This document shows positions 33,008 through 42,513 of a stretch of 64,000 nt of DNA, in pieces. The notes under the pieces are model-generated. The model searched no databases. It saw only the letters and a list, made by a program, of their open reading frames with translations, and was not told the origin of the DNA. The DNA is from Shewanella corallii (GTDB taxonomy: Bacteria > Pseudomonadota > Gammaproteobacteria > Enterobacterales > Shewanellaceae). Location: the NCBI RefSeq assembly GCF_023349125.1, contig NZ_JAKIKT010000001.1:1054001-1118000 (forward strand). Direction: 5' to 3'. Within the stretch, counting starts at the first letter, position 1. The number at the start of each line of letters is the position of its first letter. The position numbers and the translations under genes were made by a program.

Positions 33008-33928
33008 ATGGCAAGCATTCTTGATTCTGTTAATCAACGGACACAGCTGGTAGGTCAAAACCGGCTGGAGCTGCTGTTATTCAAACTTAATGGCCGTCAG
33101 CGCTTTGGTATCAATGTATTCAAAGTAAAAGAAGTGCTGCAGTGCCCACCCTTAACCAATCTCCCCAAGCTGAGCTCCTTTATCCGTGGCATTGCACAGA
33201 TCCGTGGGCAAACACTGTCTGTGATTGATCTGAGTGCGGCAACCGGTGGTAAGCCCATCGAGGATGTCAGCGACTGCTTTATTATCATTTCCGAGTACAA
33301 CCGTAGTGTTCAGGGCTTCCTGGTGAAGGGCGTCGAACGCATTATCAACACCAACTGGGAAGAGGTGATGCCGCCACCGGATGGTACCGGCAAGGGCTCT
33401 TACCTGACTGCGGTGACTGAGATTGAAGGTGAATTGGTAGAGATTCTCGATGTAGAGAAGATTCTTGATCAGATCTCGCCGGTGAAAACTGAACTCAGCG
33501 AAGAAGCTCAGGAGCAGTTAATGCTGGAAGAGGATAAGAGTTATCACATCATGGTGATTGACGATTCCGCAGTGGCTCGCAAGCAGATTATTCGTTCTTT
33601 GACCTCACTTGGGCTTGAAATTGATACCGCCAAAGATGGTCGTGATGCCTTGAATATGCTGCTGGAGTTTGCTGAAAAACATGAAAATCTGGCAGATGAA
33701 ATCCCGCTGATTATCTCAGATATCGAGATGCCTGAGATGGATGGCTACACGCTGACATCTGAGATACGGGCCAACCCAAAACTTAAAGATATCAAGGTGG
33801 TATTGCATACCTCTCTGAGTGGGGTATTCAACCAGGCCATGGTCGAGAAGGTTGGCGCAGATGACTTTATTGCCAAGTTCAATCCGGATGAATTGGCAAC
33901 CACAGTAAACAAACACCTTAGTTTGTAA
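33008..33928 (+). CDS. cheV: chemotaxis coupling protein CheV
   Basis: 306 residues: a CheW-like domain (about 20-165; QRFGINVFKVKEVLQCPPLT) fused to a receiver (about 180-300) with VIDDSAVARKQI, the phosphoacceptor Asp in PLIISDIEMPEMDGYT, a Thr in VVLHTSLSG and the Lys in FIAKFNPDEL. CheV couples chemoreceptors to CheA and tunes adaptation. Its place beside flgA and cheR is usual in polar-flagellated gammaproteobacteria. Confidence 0.95.
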   Translation: MASILDSVNQRTQLVGQNRLELLLFKLNGRQRFGINVFKVKEVLQCPPLTNLPKLSSFIRGIAQIRGQTLSVIDLSAATGGKPIEDVSDCFIIISEYNRSVQGFLVKGVERIINTNWEEVMPPPDGTGKGSYLTAVTEIEGELVEILDVEKILDQISPVKTELSEEAQEQLMLEEDKSYHIMVIDDSAVARKQIIRSLTSLGLEIDTAKDGRDALNMLLEFAEKHENLADEIPLIISDIEMPEMDGYTLTSEIRANPKLKDIKVVLHTSLSGVFNQAMVEKVGADDFIAKFNPDELATTVNKHLSL

Positions 33929-33982
33929 GATCGAATTTTCGGGGACAGGGGTTTACTCGCATTGCGAGTGCAGTGAATAGGA

Positions 33983-34825
33983 ATGACAGTGGCGAATAAG
34001 ACACTTGCGGAGACTGAATACAGTCAGTTCAAGCAATTTCTGGAACAACACAGTGGCATAGTGTTGGGGGACAACAAGCAGTACCTGGTGCGCAGCCGTC
34101 TGGCGCCTTTGATGGGGAAGTACGACCTGCCAACCTTATCTGAGTTGGTCAGTAAGTCGATGAAACCCTCGGAGCGCCAACTGCGTGCCGAGGTGATTGA
34201 TGCAATGACCACCAATGAAACCCTTTGGTTTCGGGACAAGTATCCCTTCGAATTACTCGCCAGTGAGTTACTGCCTGAGTTTGCCGGTAAAGGCGGACCA
34301 TTGAAAATTTGGTCGGCAGCCTGCTCATCGGGACAGGAGCCATACTCCATTGCCATGACTGTGCTGGAGTGCCAGCAAAGGGCACTCGGTGCGGTTCCTT
34401 CTGCCGGCGTCTCTATTCTGGCGACAGACCTTTCACCTTCTATGCTGGAGCGTTGCCGCAAAGCGGAATATGACTCACTGGCACTGGCCCGTGGTTTGTC
34501 GGAAGAGCGTAAGCGTCAGTTTTTTGAACCCTGTAATTCGGGCACCATGCAGCTGAAAAATAATGTCAAACGCATGGTCAACTTTCGTCCTCATAACTTG
34601 CTGGACAGTTACGCCTCTCTGGGTAAGTTCGACATTATCTTTTGCCGCAATGTGCTGATCTATTTTTCGCCGGAGGCAAAGAGCAACATACTGCGGCAAT
34701 TTGCTGCCGCTTTGAATCCAGGCGGCATGCTGTTTCTGGGGGCATCTGAATCTGCCGCCGGGGTAACAGAAGAGTTTGACATGGTTCGTTGCAACCCGGG
34801 AATTTACTACCGTAAGCGCAGCTAA
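33983..34825 (+). CDS. cheR: chemoreceptor methyltransferase CheR
   Basis: 280 residues. The N-terminal helical domain has FKQFLEQHSGIVLGDNKQYL. The SAM-binding domain has LKIWSAACSSGQEPYSIAMT, then SILATDLSPSMLERCRKAEY, FDIIFCRNVLIYFSPEAK and GMLFLGASES. It methylates chemoreceptor glutamates from S-adenosylmethionine in adaptation. A terminator follows and the flgB operon starts from a sigma-54 promoter. Confidence 0.95.
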   Translation: MTVANKTLAETEYSQFKQFLEQHSGIVLGDNKQYLVRSRLAPLMGKYDLPTLSELVSKSMKPSERQLRAEVIDAMTTNETLWFRDKYPFELLASELLPEFAGKGGPLKIWSAACSSGQEPYSIAMTVLECQQRALGAVPSAGVSILATDLSPSMLERCRKAEYDSLALARGLSEERKRQFFEPCNSGTMQLKNNVKRMVNFRPHNLLDSYASLGKFDIIFCRNVLIYFSPEAKSNILRQFAAALNPGGMLFLGASESAAGVTEEFDMVRCNPGIYYRKRS

Positions 34826-34856
34826 AGGCTTTGCGGCCAATCACCAGGATTTAAAA

Positions 34857-34883
34857 GGGATGACATTATGTCGTCCCTTTTTT
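34857..34883 (+). terminator. terminator after cheR
   Basis: GGGATGAC and GTCGTCCC pair (one G-T) around ATTAT, followed by six T. Confidence 0.85.
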
Positions 34884-34884
34884 A

Positions 34885-34901
34885 TTGGCACATGATTTGC
34901 A
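34885..34901 (+). promoter_or_regulatory. sigma-54 promoter for the flgB operon
   Basis: TTGGCACATGATTTGCA: GG and GC spaced 12 bp with near-consensus boxes, 36 bp before the flgB start codon. Probably activated by FlrC. Confidence 0.85.
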
Positions 34902-34936
34902 GTTTAAATCCACAACGGTTTTGAGGAGGCAAATTT

Positions 34937-35335
34937 ATGGCGCTCTCATTTGATAAAGCTCTCGGCATTCATCAACACACGGTGGGCATTCGTGCACAGC
35001 GGGCCGAAGTGATCTCCAGCAATATCGCCAATGCGGACACTCCTCATTACAAGGCTCAGGATGTGGACTTTGCCACTGCACTGCAGGACGCAAAGAGTCA
35101 TCAGGGCGGCTTGAATATGGCGCGCAGCCACGACAAGCACTTCGATTTGCAGGCCCTCACCCAGCAACATGTTAAGTATCGCGTGCCCAACCAGCCGGAT
35201 ACAGGTGATGGCAACACAGTAGACATCCAGCAGGAAAAGGCGGCGTTTATGGAAAACGCCCTTGAATATCAAATGTCGCTGGGGTTTCTGGACCGTAAGT
35301 TTGCAGGCCTGAAAAAGGCGCTGAGAGGGAGTTAA
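34937..35335 (+). CDS. flgB: flagellar rod protein FlgB
   Basis: 132 residues. SSNIANADTPHYKAQDVDFA is the axial-family N-terminal motif, and the C-terminal helix includes FMENALEYQMSLGFL. Proximal rod subunit, exported through the basal body. GAGGAGG lies before the ATG. First gene of the flgBCDE unit. Confidence 0.95.
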   Translation: MALSFDKALGIHQHTVGIRAQRAEVISSNIANADTPHYKAQDVDFATALQDAKSHQGGLNMARSHDKHFDLQALTQQHVKYRVPNQPDTGDGNTVDIQQEKAAFMENALEYQMSLGFLDRKFAGLKKALRGS

Positions 35336-35338
35336 TCT

Positions 35339-35755
35339 ATGAGTCTGTTCAATATCTTTGACGTATCAGGCAGCGGCATGTCAGCCCAGTCGGTTCGCCT
35401 GAACACGACGGCCAGTAATATTGCCAACGCTGATGCGGTATCCAGCAGCATAGATCAAACCTACCGTGCCCGTTATCCGGTATTCCAGGCAGAGCTGGCG
35501 AAAGCCAGTCACCAGCAGCAGGAAGCGACCGGTGTGAAAGTGATGGGGATTGTAGAGAGTGATGCGCCACTGCAGAAAGAGTTCGCGCCTCAGCACCCGA
35601 TGGCAGACAAAGATGGCTTTATTTATAAACCCAACGTCAACGTGATGGAGCAGATGGCGGATATGATTTCAGCGTCGCGCTCTTATCAAATGAATGTTCA
35701 GGTGGCTGAAGCAGCAAAATCCATGCTGCAGCAGACACTGAATATCGGCAAATAA
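35339..35755 (+). CDS. flgC: flagellar rod protein FlgC
   Basis: 138 residues with axial motif LNTTASNIANADAVSSS and the C-terminal VNVMEQMADMISASRSYQMN helix. Proximal rod subunit. 3 bp after flgB. Confidence 0.95.
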   Translation: MSLFNIFDVSGSGMSAQSVRLNTTASNIANADAVSSSIDQTYRARYPVFQAELAKASHQQQEATGVKVMGIVESDAPLQKEFAPQHPMADKDGFIYKPNVNVMEQMADMISASRSYQMNVQVAEAAKSMLQQTLNIGK

Positions 35756-35778
35756 CCGGGCAGAGCAGGAGGTAGGTC

Positions 35779-36561
35779 TTGAGCCTAATTAATCCCCTCA
35801 GCGGTGCGGCATCACCCCAGAGTACACAAAGCAGCCCATCCCAGGTACAGAGTAACAATGCCGGTACCGGGAGCAATCAGGTAAGCAAAGAGAGTCCTGT
35901 TTTGGACCCAATGCGGTTGCAGACTGAGCAGGCTGTACCTGAGCAAAAGGGTCAGGAGCTGACCCAGGAAGACTTCTTTGCCCTGCTATCGCAGCAGCTG
36001 TCTATGCAGGATCCATTCAAGCCGGTAGAGAACGACCAGATGATCGCTCAGATGGCGTCATTCTCCACCGTGGATGGTATCGCCAAGCTGAACGAGGAGA
36101 TCCTCAATCTCAACAGCACCATGACCTCCAGCCAGGCGTTGCAGGCATCTGGTCTGGTTGGACAGAAGGTACTCATCCCGTCAGGTACTGGTCACGTGAG
36201 TGCTGAAGATCAGCAAGTTAAAGCTGTAGTCACTGCGCCAGAGCAGATAGAAGAGATCACTGTCCGGGTTGAAGATGACAAGGGCCAGCTGGTCACTACC
36301 TTCAAGGTTGATGGCAGTGCAGGCGGCAATATCGATTTCACCTGGGATGGTCTAAACAGCAAAGGCGAGCCGGTCCCGGAAGGTAACTATAGCTTTAAGG
36401 CCAGTGGACGGGTTGATGGTGAATCCCAGGAACTGGCGGTCTCAACCTATGCCCACGTTACCAGCGTGTCACTGGGTAGTGCGACCACGGGGGCTGTCCT
36501 CAATCTTAAAGGGATTGGCGGCGTGAAATTATCGGATGTATTGGCGGTAGCGGAAAGCTGA
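35779..36561 (+). CDS. flgD: hook scaffold protein FlgD
   Basis: 260 residues. LTQEDFFALLSQQLSMQDPF is the conserved N-terminal segment; the C-terminal part (about 140-225) is the FlgD tudor/Ig-like pair with FTWDGLNSKGEPVPEGNYSF. It caps the growing hook and is discarded when the hook is complete. Starts with a TTG at 35779 after GGAGG. Confidence 0.95.
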   Translation: MSLINPLSGAASPQSTQSSPSQVQSNNAGTGSNQVSKESPVLDPMRLQTEQAVPEQKGQELTQEDFFALLSQQLSMQDPFKPVENDQMIAQMASFSTVDGIAKLNEEILNLNSTMTSSQALQASGLVGQKVLIPSGTGHVSAEDQQVKAVVTAPEQIEEITVRVEDDKGQLVTTFKVDGSAGGNIDFTWDGLNSKGEPVPEGNYSFKASGRVDGESQELAVSTYAHVTSVSLGSATTGAVLNLKGIGGVKLSDVLAVAES

Positions 36562-36617
36562 TGCACGCAGTACGTGAGGCGCGTGTTCGCCTCCATCTGA
36601 ATTAATAGAGGTGAATT

Positions 36618-37976
36618 ATGTCTTTTAACATTGCATTGAGTGGTATTGCGGCTTCGCAAAAAGACCTGAATACCACGGCCAACAATATCGCCAACGTAGG
36701 TACAGTCGGCTTTAAAGAGTCCCGTGCTGAGTTTGCCGATGTGTATGCCAACTCCATCTTCTCCAACGCGGGGACAGCGGTGGGCGGCGGTGTCACCACG
36801 ACTCAGGTGGCACAGCAGTTCCATCAGGGCAGCTTGCAGTTCACCAGCAATGCTTTGGATATGGCAATCAGTGGCGGTGGCTTCTTTATCACCTCTGCCG
36901 GTTCAGGTAACCAGGATTACTCTTACACCCGTGCCGGTGCCTTTAAGATTGATGCCAATAACTATCTGACCGATGCTGCCGGTAACTTCCTGCAGACGTT
37001 CCCGGTAGATAAGGACGGCAACTCTACCTCTGTGAGTTTGTCGACCACAAGTTCAGTACAGATCCCTGATACCGCGGGCAGCCCACAGAAAACTGAGCAG
37101 GTTGGCTTGCAGATGAACCTGAATGCCGGTGAACCTACCAAGGTGCTGGCTGACTTTGACCCTGATGATCCGGATACCTTTAACAACTCCACCTCGCTGA
37201 CTTTCTACGATTCTCTGGGTGAGCCTCATGTATTGACCACCTACTTTATTCGCCCAGAAAACGCGGCATATACAGGTGAAAGCCATTGGGTATCGTTCCA
37301 GGCCGTGGACGGTGTGCCGGTAAATATGTCCGGTGCCGCCGGTAGTTACCAGACTGATACCAATGGTGATGGTACTCCGGATGCAACTGGTACCGCTGAC
37401 GTGGGTGGCTGGACTGGCGCGGTATTGAGCTTTAACGATACCGGTACCTTTACCGGCTCAGATCCGGCTGTGATAACCACTGAAGAGTTGGGTATCAATG
37501 GTGCAGGAGCCCTGGGCGCAGGTGCTGATGGTACTCAGGCGTTGACCATTAACTTCAACGCTCCAACCCAATACGCATCGCCATTTGAAGTCACCGCTCT
37601 GACACAGGATGGTACCACTGTGGGCCGTCTGACCAATGTTGAAGTGGGCACAGATGGTTTGATTACTGCCTCTTACAGTAACGGTGCAACTGTACCGCTG
37701 GCCCGGGTGGCACTGGCGCGATTTGCCAACGAGCAGGGTCTGACTCAGGTGGGTAATACCTCCTGGAAAGAGAGTCTGGCATCCGGGCAGGCGCTGGCCG
37801 GTGAAGCTGCCAGTGGTACCTTTGGTGATATCCGTTCTTCGGCACTGGAGCAGTCCAACGTGGACCTGACCACAGAGCTGGTGGATTTGATTTCTGCCCA
37901 GCGTAACTTCCAGGCCAACTCGCGTACTCTGGAAGTGAACAACACCCTGCAACAGACCATACTGCAGATCCGATAA
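36618..37976 (+). CDS. flgE: hook protein FlgE
   Basis: 452 residues: MSFNIALSGIAASQKDLNTT followed by ANNIANVGTVGFKESRAEFA at the N-terminus, Asp/Gly/Thr-rich central domains, and the C-terminal DLTTELVDLISAQRNFQANS helix. The hook is the universal joint between rod and filament. A 13-bp perfect hairpin follows. Confidence 0.95.
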   Translation: MSFNIALSGIAASQKDLNTTANNIANVGTVGFKESRAEFADVYANSIFSNAGTAVGGGVTTTQVAQQFHQGSLQFTSNALDMAISGGGFFITSAGSGNQDYSYTRAGAFKIDANNYLTDAAGNFLQTFPVDKDGNSTSVSLSTTSSVQIPDTAGSPQKTEQVGLQMNLNAGEPTKVLADFDPDDPDTFNNSTSLTFYDSLGEPHVLTTYFIRPENAAYTGESHWVSFQAVDGVPVNMSGAAGSYQTDTNGDGTPDATGTADVGGWTGAVLSFNDTGTFTGSDPAVITTEELGINGAGALGAGADGTQALTINFNAPTQYASPFEVTALTQDGTTVGRLTNVEVGTDGLITASYSNGATVPLARVALARFANEQGLTQVGNTSWKESLASGQALAGEAASGTFGDIRSSALEQSNVDLTTELVDLISAQRNFQANSRTLEVNNTLQQTILQIR

Positions 37977-38000
37977 TTTGTTACCTCTGTAAACGTAAAC

Positions 38001-38029
38001 AGCCATTTGCCGCATTGCGGCAAATGGCT
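38001..38029 (+). terminator. strong hairpin after flgE
   Basis: AGCCATTTGCCGC-ATT-GCGGCAAATGGCT, a perfect 13-bp stem with no T-run. It may attenuate read-through or protect the flgB-E transcript, ahead of the separate flgF promoter. Confidence 0.7.
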
Positions 38030-38092
38030 GCCGCTTATCTTTCTCTTTCGATTTTCCTCTCACAGTTTCAATCGCTTACCTCCCTTAAATCA

Positions 38093-38109
38093 TTGGCACA
38101 AAGATTGCT
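38093..38109 (+). promoter_or_regulatory. sigma-54 promoter for flgF
   Basis: TTGGCACAAAGATTGCT has GG and GC spaced 12 bp. It lies 39 bp upstream of the flgF ATG. Confidence 0.85.
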
Positions 38110-38147
38110 CAACCCTGGGTTAAGTAAATTCTTTGACGGAGTGGCCA

Positions 38148-38891
38148 ATGGACAAGTTTCTTTATGTCGCGATGACAGGCGCCAAGCAGAACATGCATTC
38201 GCTGGCGGTCAGGGCGAACAATCTTGCCAATGCCAATACCGATGGGTTCAAGGCTGATATAGAGCAGGCCCGTAGCATGCAGGCTTTCGGTGAGGGCTTA
38301 CCGACCAGAGTCTTTGCCATGACGGAGAACCCGCTGGCTAACTTTGCTGACGGTTCTATCAAGAGCACTGGCCGGGACATGGACATCGCTATCGACGGTG
38401 ATGGCTGGTTTGCGGTGCAGGCCGAAGACGGCGGTGAAGCTTATACCCGCTCTGGCAGTCTGAGTTTTGACGCCACAGGTTTGCTGCGCAATGACAGAGG
38501 GAACCCCGTTATGGGGGATGCCGGTCCGATTGTGCTGCCGCTGCCTATTGAGAAGGTTGAGATCTCCAAAGACGGCATTATTTCTGTGCGTCCCCAGGGG
38601 GCAACCGCCGAAGTCATTGAAGAGGTCGCCCAGATAAAGATGGTGAATCCGGGCAATGAAAACTTGATGCGGGGCCAGGACGGCCTGTTCCGTCAAATGA
38701 ATGGTGAACCCGCCGCGGCCGACCCGACTGTCAGCATCTTAAGTGGTGCCGTAGAGGGCAGTAACGTAAATGCCGTACATGAAATGGTGGCCATGATCGA
38801 CCTGCAAAGACAGTTTGAAATGCAGGTGAAGATGATGAAAACCGCTGAAGAAAATGACCGCGCTTCGGCCGGGTTGATGCGCATTGGTTAA
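38148..38891 (+). CDS. flgF: flagellar rod protein FlgF
   Basis: 247 residues from the ATG at 38148 (MDKFLYVAMTGAKQNMHSLA), which follows GGAG by 8 bases; an earlier in-frame ATG at 38133 is rejected. Axial motif RANNLANANTDGFKADIEQA; C-terminal VNAVHEMVAMIDLQRQFEMQ. Proximal rod subunit. First gene of flgF-L. Confidence 0.95.
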   Translation: MDKFLYVAMTGAKQNMHSLAVRANNLANANTDGFKADIEQARSMQAFGEGLPTRVFAMTENPLANFADGSIKSTGRDMDIAIDGDGWFAVQAEDGGEAYTRSGSLSFDATGLLRNDRGNPVMGDAGPIVLPLPIEKVEISKDGIISVRPQGATAEVIEEVAQIKMVNPGNENLMRGQDGLFRQMNGEPAAADPTVSILSGAVEGSNVNAVHEMVAMIDLQRQFEMQVKMMKTAEENDRASAGLMRIG

Positions 38892-38906
38892 GCAGGAGAA
38901 AGTATT

Positions 38907-39695
38907 ATGCATCCCGCACTATGGATAAGTAAGACAGGCTTAGATGCCCAACAGACCGACATCTCGGTGATCTCCAACAATGTGGCCAACGCCAGCACTG
39001 TGGGTTACAAGAAAACCCGCGCCGTGTTTGAAGATCTCCTGTACCAAACTGTCAATCAGGCTGGTGGTGTCAGTGCAGCCAATACCAAACTGCCCAATGG
39101 TCTGAATATTGGCGCAGGTACCAAGGTGGTCGCCACCCAGAAGATGTTTACTCAGGGCAATATGCTGACCACAGACAACTCTCTGGATGTGATGATTGAA
39201 GGCCCGGGCTTTTTTGAAATCGGCCTGCCTGATGGAACGACCGCCTATACCCGTAACGGCCAGTTTACCCTGGATGACACAGGTCAGATTGTGACGCCGG
39301 GTGCTGGCTATGTGGTTCAGCCTCCGATCACTATTCCTGAAGATGCCATTGCCATTACGGTTTCTGCCGAAGGCGAAGTGTCGGTAAAGACACCGGGTAA
39401 TGCTGAGAATCAGGTAGTGGGTCAGTTCAGCGTGTCTGACTTTATCAATCCATCCGGTCTGGACCCTATCGGCCAGAATATGTACCTGGAAACCGGTGCC
39501 AGCGGTGCGCCTATTCAGGGGACTGCTTCTCTGGATGGATTGGGTTCGATTCGACAGGGCGCGCTGGAAACCTCCAACGTGAATGTCACCGAAGAGTTGG
39601 TGAACCTGATTGAAAGCCAGCGCATTTATGAGATGAACTCCAAGGTTATCTCTGCGGTGGACCAGATGCTCAGCTATGTGAATCAGCAGCTGTAA
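38907..39695 (+). CDS. flgG: distal rod protein FlgG
   Basis: 262 residues, the typical FlgG length: [40 protein letters not shown], and a C-terminal [20 protein letters not shown]. It forms the drive-shaft distal rod. AGGAG lies before the ATG, 15 bp after flgF. Confidence 0.96.
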   Translation: MHPALWISKTGLDAQQTDISVISNNVANASTVGYKKTRAVFEDLLYQTVNQAGGVSAANTKLPNGLNIGAGTKVVATQKMFTQGNMLTTDNSLDVMIEGPGFFEIGLPDGTTAYTRNGQFTLDDTGQIVTPGAGYVVQPPITIPEDAIAITVSAEGEVSVKTPGNAENQVVGQFSVSDFINPSGLDPIGQNMYLETGASGAPIQGTASLDGLGSIRQGALETSNVNVTEELVNLIESQRIYEMNSKVISAVDQMLSYVNQQL

Positions 39696-39705
39696 GGCGG
39701 TAATT

Positions 39706-40383
39706 ATGATTAGGCTCTCAGTTGTTGCCTGTACTTTGATGCTGACGGTGGGGTGTGCCAGCACCTCCCATAAGCCAATACCGGATGACCCTTACTATGC
39801 GCCTGTCTATCCGGACCAACCTGCGACCAAGGTGCAGGTGACGGGGTCCATTTATCAGGACAGTCAGGCCGCCAGCATGTACTCGGACATTCGCGCGCAC
39901 AAAGTGGGCGACATTATTACCGTAGTATTGAGCGAATCTACCCAGGCCAGTAAAAGCGCCAACAATGACATCAGTAAAGGTTCAGACATCACGCTGGACC
40001 CCATTCAGGCGGGTGGCGGCAATGTCACCATTAAAGGTGTGCCGATTGATCTGGCCTACAAAGACAGCATGAATACCAGCCGTGAATCTGCCGCCGACCA
40101 GAGTAACAGCCTGTCGGGCAGTATCTCTGCCAACGTGATGCAGGTGTTGAGCAACGGCAATCTGGTGATCCGGGGCGAGAAGTGGATAACCATTAACAAT
40201 GGTGAAGAGTTTATCCGTCTGACCGGGCTGGTACGTTCTCAGGATATCCGTCCAGATAACACCATAGAATCAACCCGGGTGGCCAATGCCCGTATTCAGT
40301 ACAGCGGTTCCGGCACCTTTGCTGAAGCCCAGAAGGTGGGCTGGCTGAACCAGTTCTTCTTCAGTGACTGGTGGCCATTCTAA
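39706..40383 (+). CDS. flgH: L-ring protein FlgH
   Basis: 225-residue outer-membrane lipoprotein with lipobox [25 protein letters not shown] and [20 protein letters not shown] are FlgH signatures, and the end ([14 protein letters not shown]) is typical. It forms the outer-membrane bushing. 10 bp after flgG. Confidence 0.96.
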   Translation: MIRLSVVACTLMLTVGCASTSHKPIPDDPYYAPVYPDQPATKVQVTGSIYQDSQAASMYSDIRAHKVGDIITVVLSESTQASKSANNDISKGSDITLDPIQAGGGNVTIKGVPIDLAYKDSMNTSRESAADQSNSLSGSISANVMQVLSNGNLVIRGEKWITINNGEEFIRLTGLVRSQDIRPDNTIESTRVANARIQYSGSGTFAEAQKVGWLNQFFFSDWWPF

Positions 40384-40394
40384 GGAGGCTCAGG

Positions 40395-41486
40395 ATGAAA
40401 TTTACCACTCTGATCGCTGCCGCCCTGATACTGCTTTCTTTGCCGGCGGACGCCCAGCGAATTAAAGATATCGCCAATATTCAGGGGGTGCGTTCGAACC
40501 AACTGATTGGTTACGGCCTGGTGGTGGGTTTGCCCGGAACCGGCGAGAAAACCCGGTATACCGAACAGACTTTCAAAACCATGCTGAAAAACTTCGGCAT
40601 CAACTTGCCGGACAACTTCAGGCCCAAGGTGAAAAACGTGGCCGTGGTGGCAGTGAATGCCGATATGCCTGCCTTTATCAAGCCGGGCCAGACTTTGGAT
40701 GTCACCGTGTCCAGCCTGGGTGAGGCCAAGAGCCTGCGTGGCGGCACCTTGCTGCAGACCTTTCTGAAAGGGGTTGATGGCAATGTGTATGCCATTGCCC
40801 AGGGCAGCATGGTAGTCAGTGGTTTCAGTGCTGAAGGTCAGGATGGCTCTCAGGTTATTCAGAACACACCGACTGTGGGTCGTATTCCCAATGGCGCGAT
40901 TGTTGAGCGCAGCGTGCCCAATCCTTTTGCCAGTGGCGATTTTCTGACCTTTAACCTGCATAGAGCTGATTTCACCACCGCCAGAAATATGGCGACTGCA
41001 ATCAACAGCTTACTGGGGCCTGAAATGGCCAGAGCGCTGGATGCTTCTTCTATTCAGGTGAATGCGCCAAGAGATGCTTCTCAGCGGGTGTCATTCCTGG
41101 CAACGCTGGAGAATATTCAGGTGGATCTGGCTGAAGAAGCCGCCAAGGTGATAGTGAATTCACGTACCGGCACCATAGTGGTTGGCGAGAACGTCAGATT
41201 GTTGCCAGCGGCGGTCACCCATGGTGGCATGACGGTGACTATTGCTGAATCACTCAATGTGTCTCAGGGGAATCCTCTGGGGGGCGGCGATACTGTGGTG
41301 ACACCTGAAAGCACCATAGGTGTGGAAGAAGACAACCGCCGCATGTTCCTGTTTAACCCCGGAACCACGCTGGATGAGTTGGTCAGGGCAGTTAACCTGG
41401 TGGGCGCTGCGCCTTCCGATGTACTGGCAATTTTAGAAGCTTTGAAAGTGGCAGGCGCTTTGCATGGTGAGCTTATCATCATCTGA
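40395..41486 (+). CDS. flgI: P-ring protein FlgI
   Basis: 363 residues from the ATG at 40395, preceded by AAGGAGG; an earlier start at 40371 overlapping flgH is rejected. Signal peptide ([20 protein letters not shown]), then [20 protein letters not shown] and [12 protein letters not shown]. It forms the periplasmic ring in peptidoglycan with FlgA's help. Confidence 0.96.
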   Translation: MKFTTLIAAALILLSLPADAQRIKDIANIQGVRSNQLIGYGLVVGLPGTGEKTRYTEQTFKTMLKNFGINLPDNFRPKVKNVAVVAVNADMPAFIKPGQTLDVTVSSLGEAKSLRGGTLLQTFLKGVDGNVYAIAQGSMVVSGFSAEGQDGSQVIQNTPTVGRIPNGAIVERSVPNPFASGDFLTFNLHRADFTTARNMATAINSLLGPEMARALDASSIQVNAPRDASQRVSFLATLENIQVDLAEEAAKVIVNSRTGTIVVGENVRLLPAAVTHGGMTVTIAESLNVSQGNPLGGGDTVVTPESTIGVEEDNRRMFLFNPGTTLDELVRAVNLVGAAPSDVLAILEALKVAGALHGELIII

Positions 41487-41501
41487 TTTCCGGCACTGGC
41501 C

Positions 41502-42509
41502 ATGGATAAGCTTTCAAATTCGGCACAATATCTTGACCTCGGTGCCCTGGATAATCTCAGGGCCCGGGCACAACAGGATGACAAGGCAGCCCTCAGGGAA
41601 GTGGCGCAGCAATTCGAAGGTATCTTCGTACAAATGCTGATGCAAAGCATGCGGGATGCCAACGAAGCCTTTAAATCAGACAGTCCTTTCAATACCCAAT
41701 ACACCCAGTTTTATGAGCAGATGCGTGACCAACAGATGTCGGTCGAGCTCGGCGCTCAGGGCGCACTCGGTCTGGCAGACCTTATGGTGCAGCAGTTGTC
41801 TCCGGTTGAGTCGGGCATTATGCCGGCCAGTGTGCTCAGAGGCGGCTTCAATGGTCCGGTTGTATCTCAGTCTGCTTCAACACTGGAGTCGTTACCGGCT
41901 CAATCACAAACACAGCTTAAGCCACTGAGCGAAAAGCTGGACGAAGTGATCAGTGGCAAATCTTTGCCGTCGCGGCAAGCCGGAGAGGAAGCGGTGCGCT
42001 TTGCCTCCCCTGAGGAGTTTGTCAACGCCCTGCATCCTTTGGCGCAACAGGCCGCCGATAAGCTGGGCACCGAGCCGGAAGTGTTATTGGCTCAGGCCGC
42101 TCTGGAGACTGGCTGGGGCCAGAAAATGGTGCGCCGTGGTGATGGCAGCCCCAGCAACAACCTATTCAATATCAAAGCTGACAAGCGCTGGGATGGTGAG
42201 CACGCCAGAGTGTCTACCCTGGAGTTTGAACAGGGAGTTGCTGTGCGTCAGCAGGCTGACTTCCGTGTTTACGACTCCCTGGCAAGCAGCTTTGAAGACT
42301 TTGTGAACTTTATCAGTAGCAGCGACAGGTACAGTGATGCCCGTGCTGTGGCCTCAGACCCCAATCAATTTATCAAAGCGCTGCAGCAGGCGGGTTATGC
42401 AACTGACCCGGATTATGCGGACAAAGTGATTGGTGTGATGGGCAGAGTAGTTGAACAAGTGGCGTCCGGTGTTGCCGGGATTACCGTTAACAAGGCGTCC
42501 GGAGGATAA
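41502..42509 (+). CDS. flgJ: peptidoglycan hydrolase FlgJ
   Basis: 335 residues with the two-domain layout: an N-terminal rod-cap domain (about 25-105; FEGIFVQMLMQSMRDANEAF) and a C-terminal glucosaminidase (about 175-325; EVLLAQAALETGWGQKMV, then SPSNNLFNIKADKRWDGEHA) with the catalytic Glu in ALETGW. It opens the cell wall for the rod. Confidence 0.95.
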   Translation: MDKLSNSAQYLDLGALDNLRARAQQDDKAALREVAQQFEGIFVQMLMQSMRDANEAFKSDSPFNTQYTQFYEQMRDQQMSVELGAQGALGLADLMVQQLSPVESGIMPASVLRGGFNGPVVSQSASTLESLPAQSQTQLKPLSEKLDEVISGKSLPSRQAGEEAVRFASPEEFVNALHPLAQQAADKLGTEPEVLLAQAALETGWGQKMVRRGDGSPSNNLFNIKADKRWDGEHARVSTLEFEQGVAVRQQADFRVYDSLASSFEDFVNFISSSDRYSDARAVASDPNQFIKALQQAGYATDPDYADKVIGVMGRVVEQVASGVAGITVNKASGG

Positions 42510-42513
42510 CTAG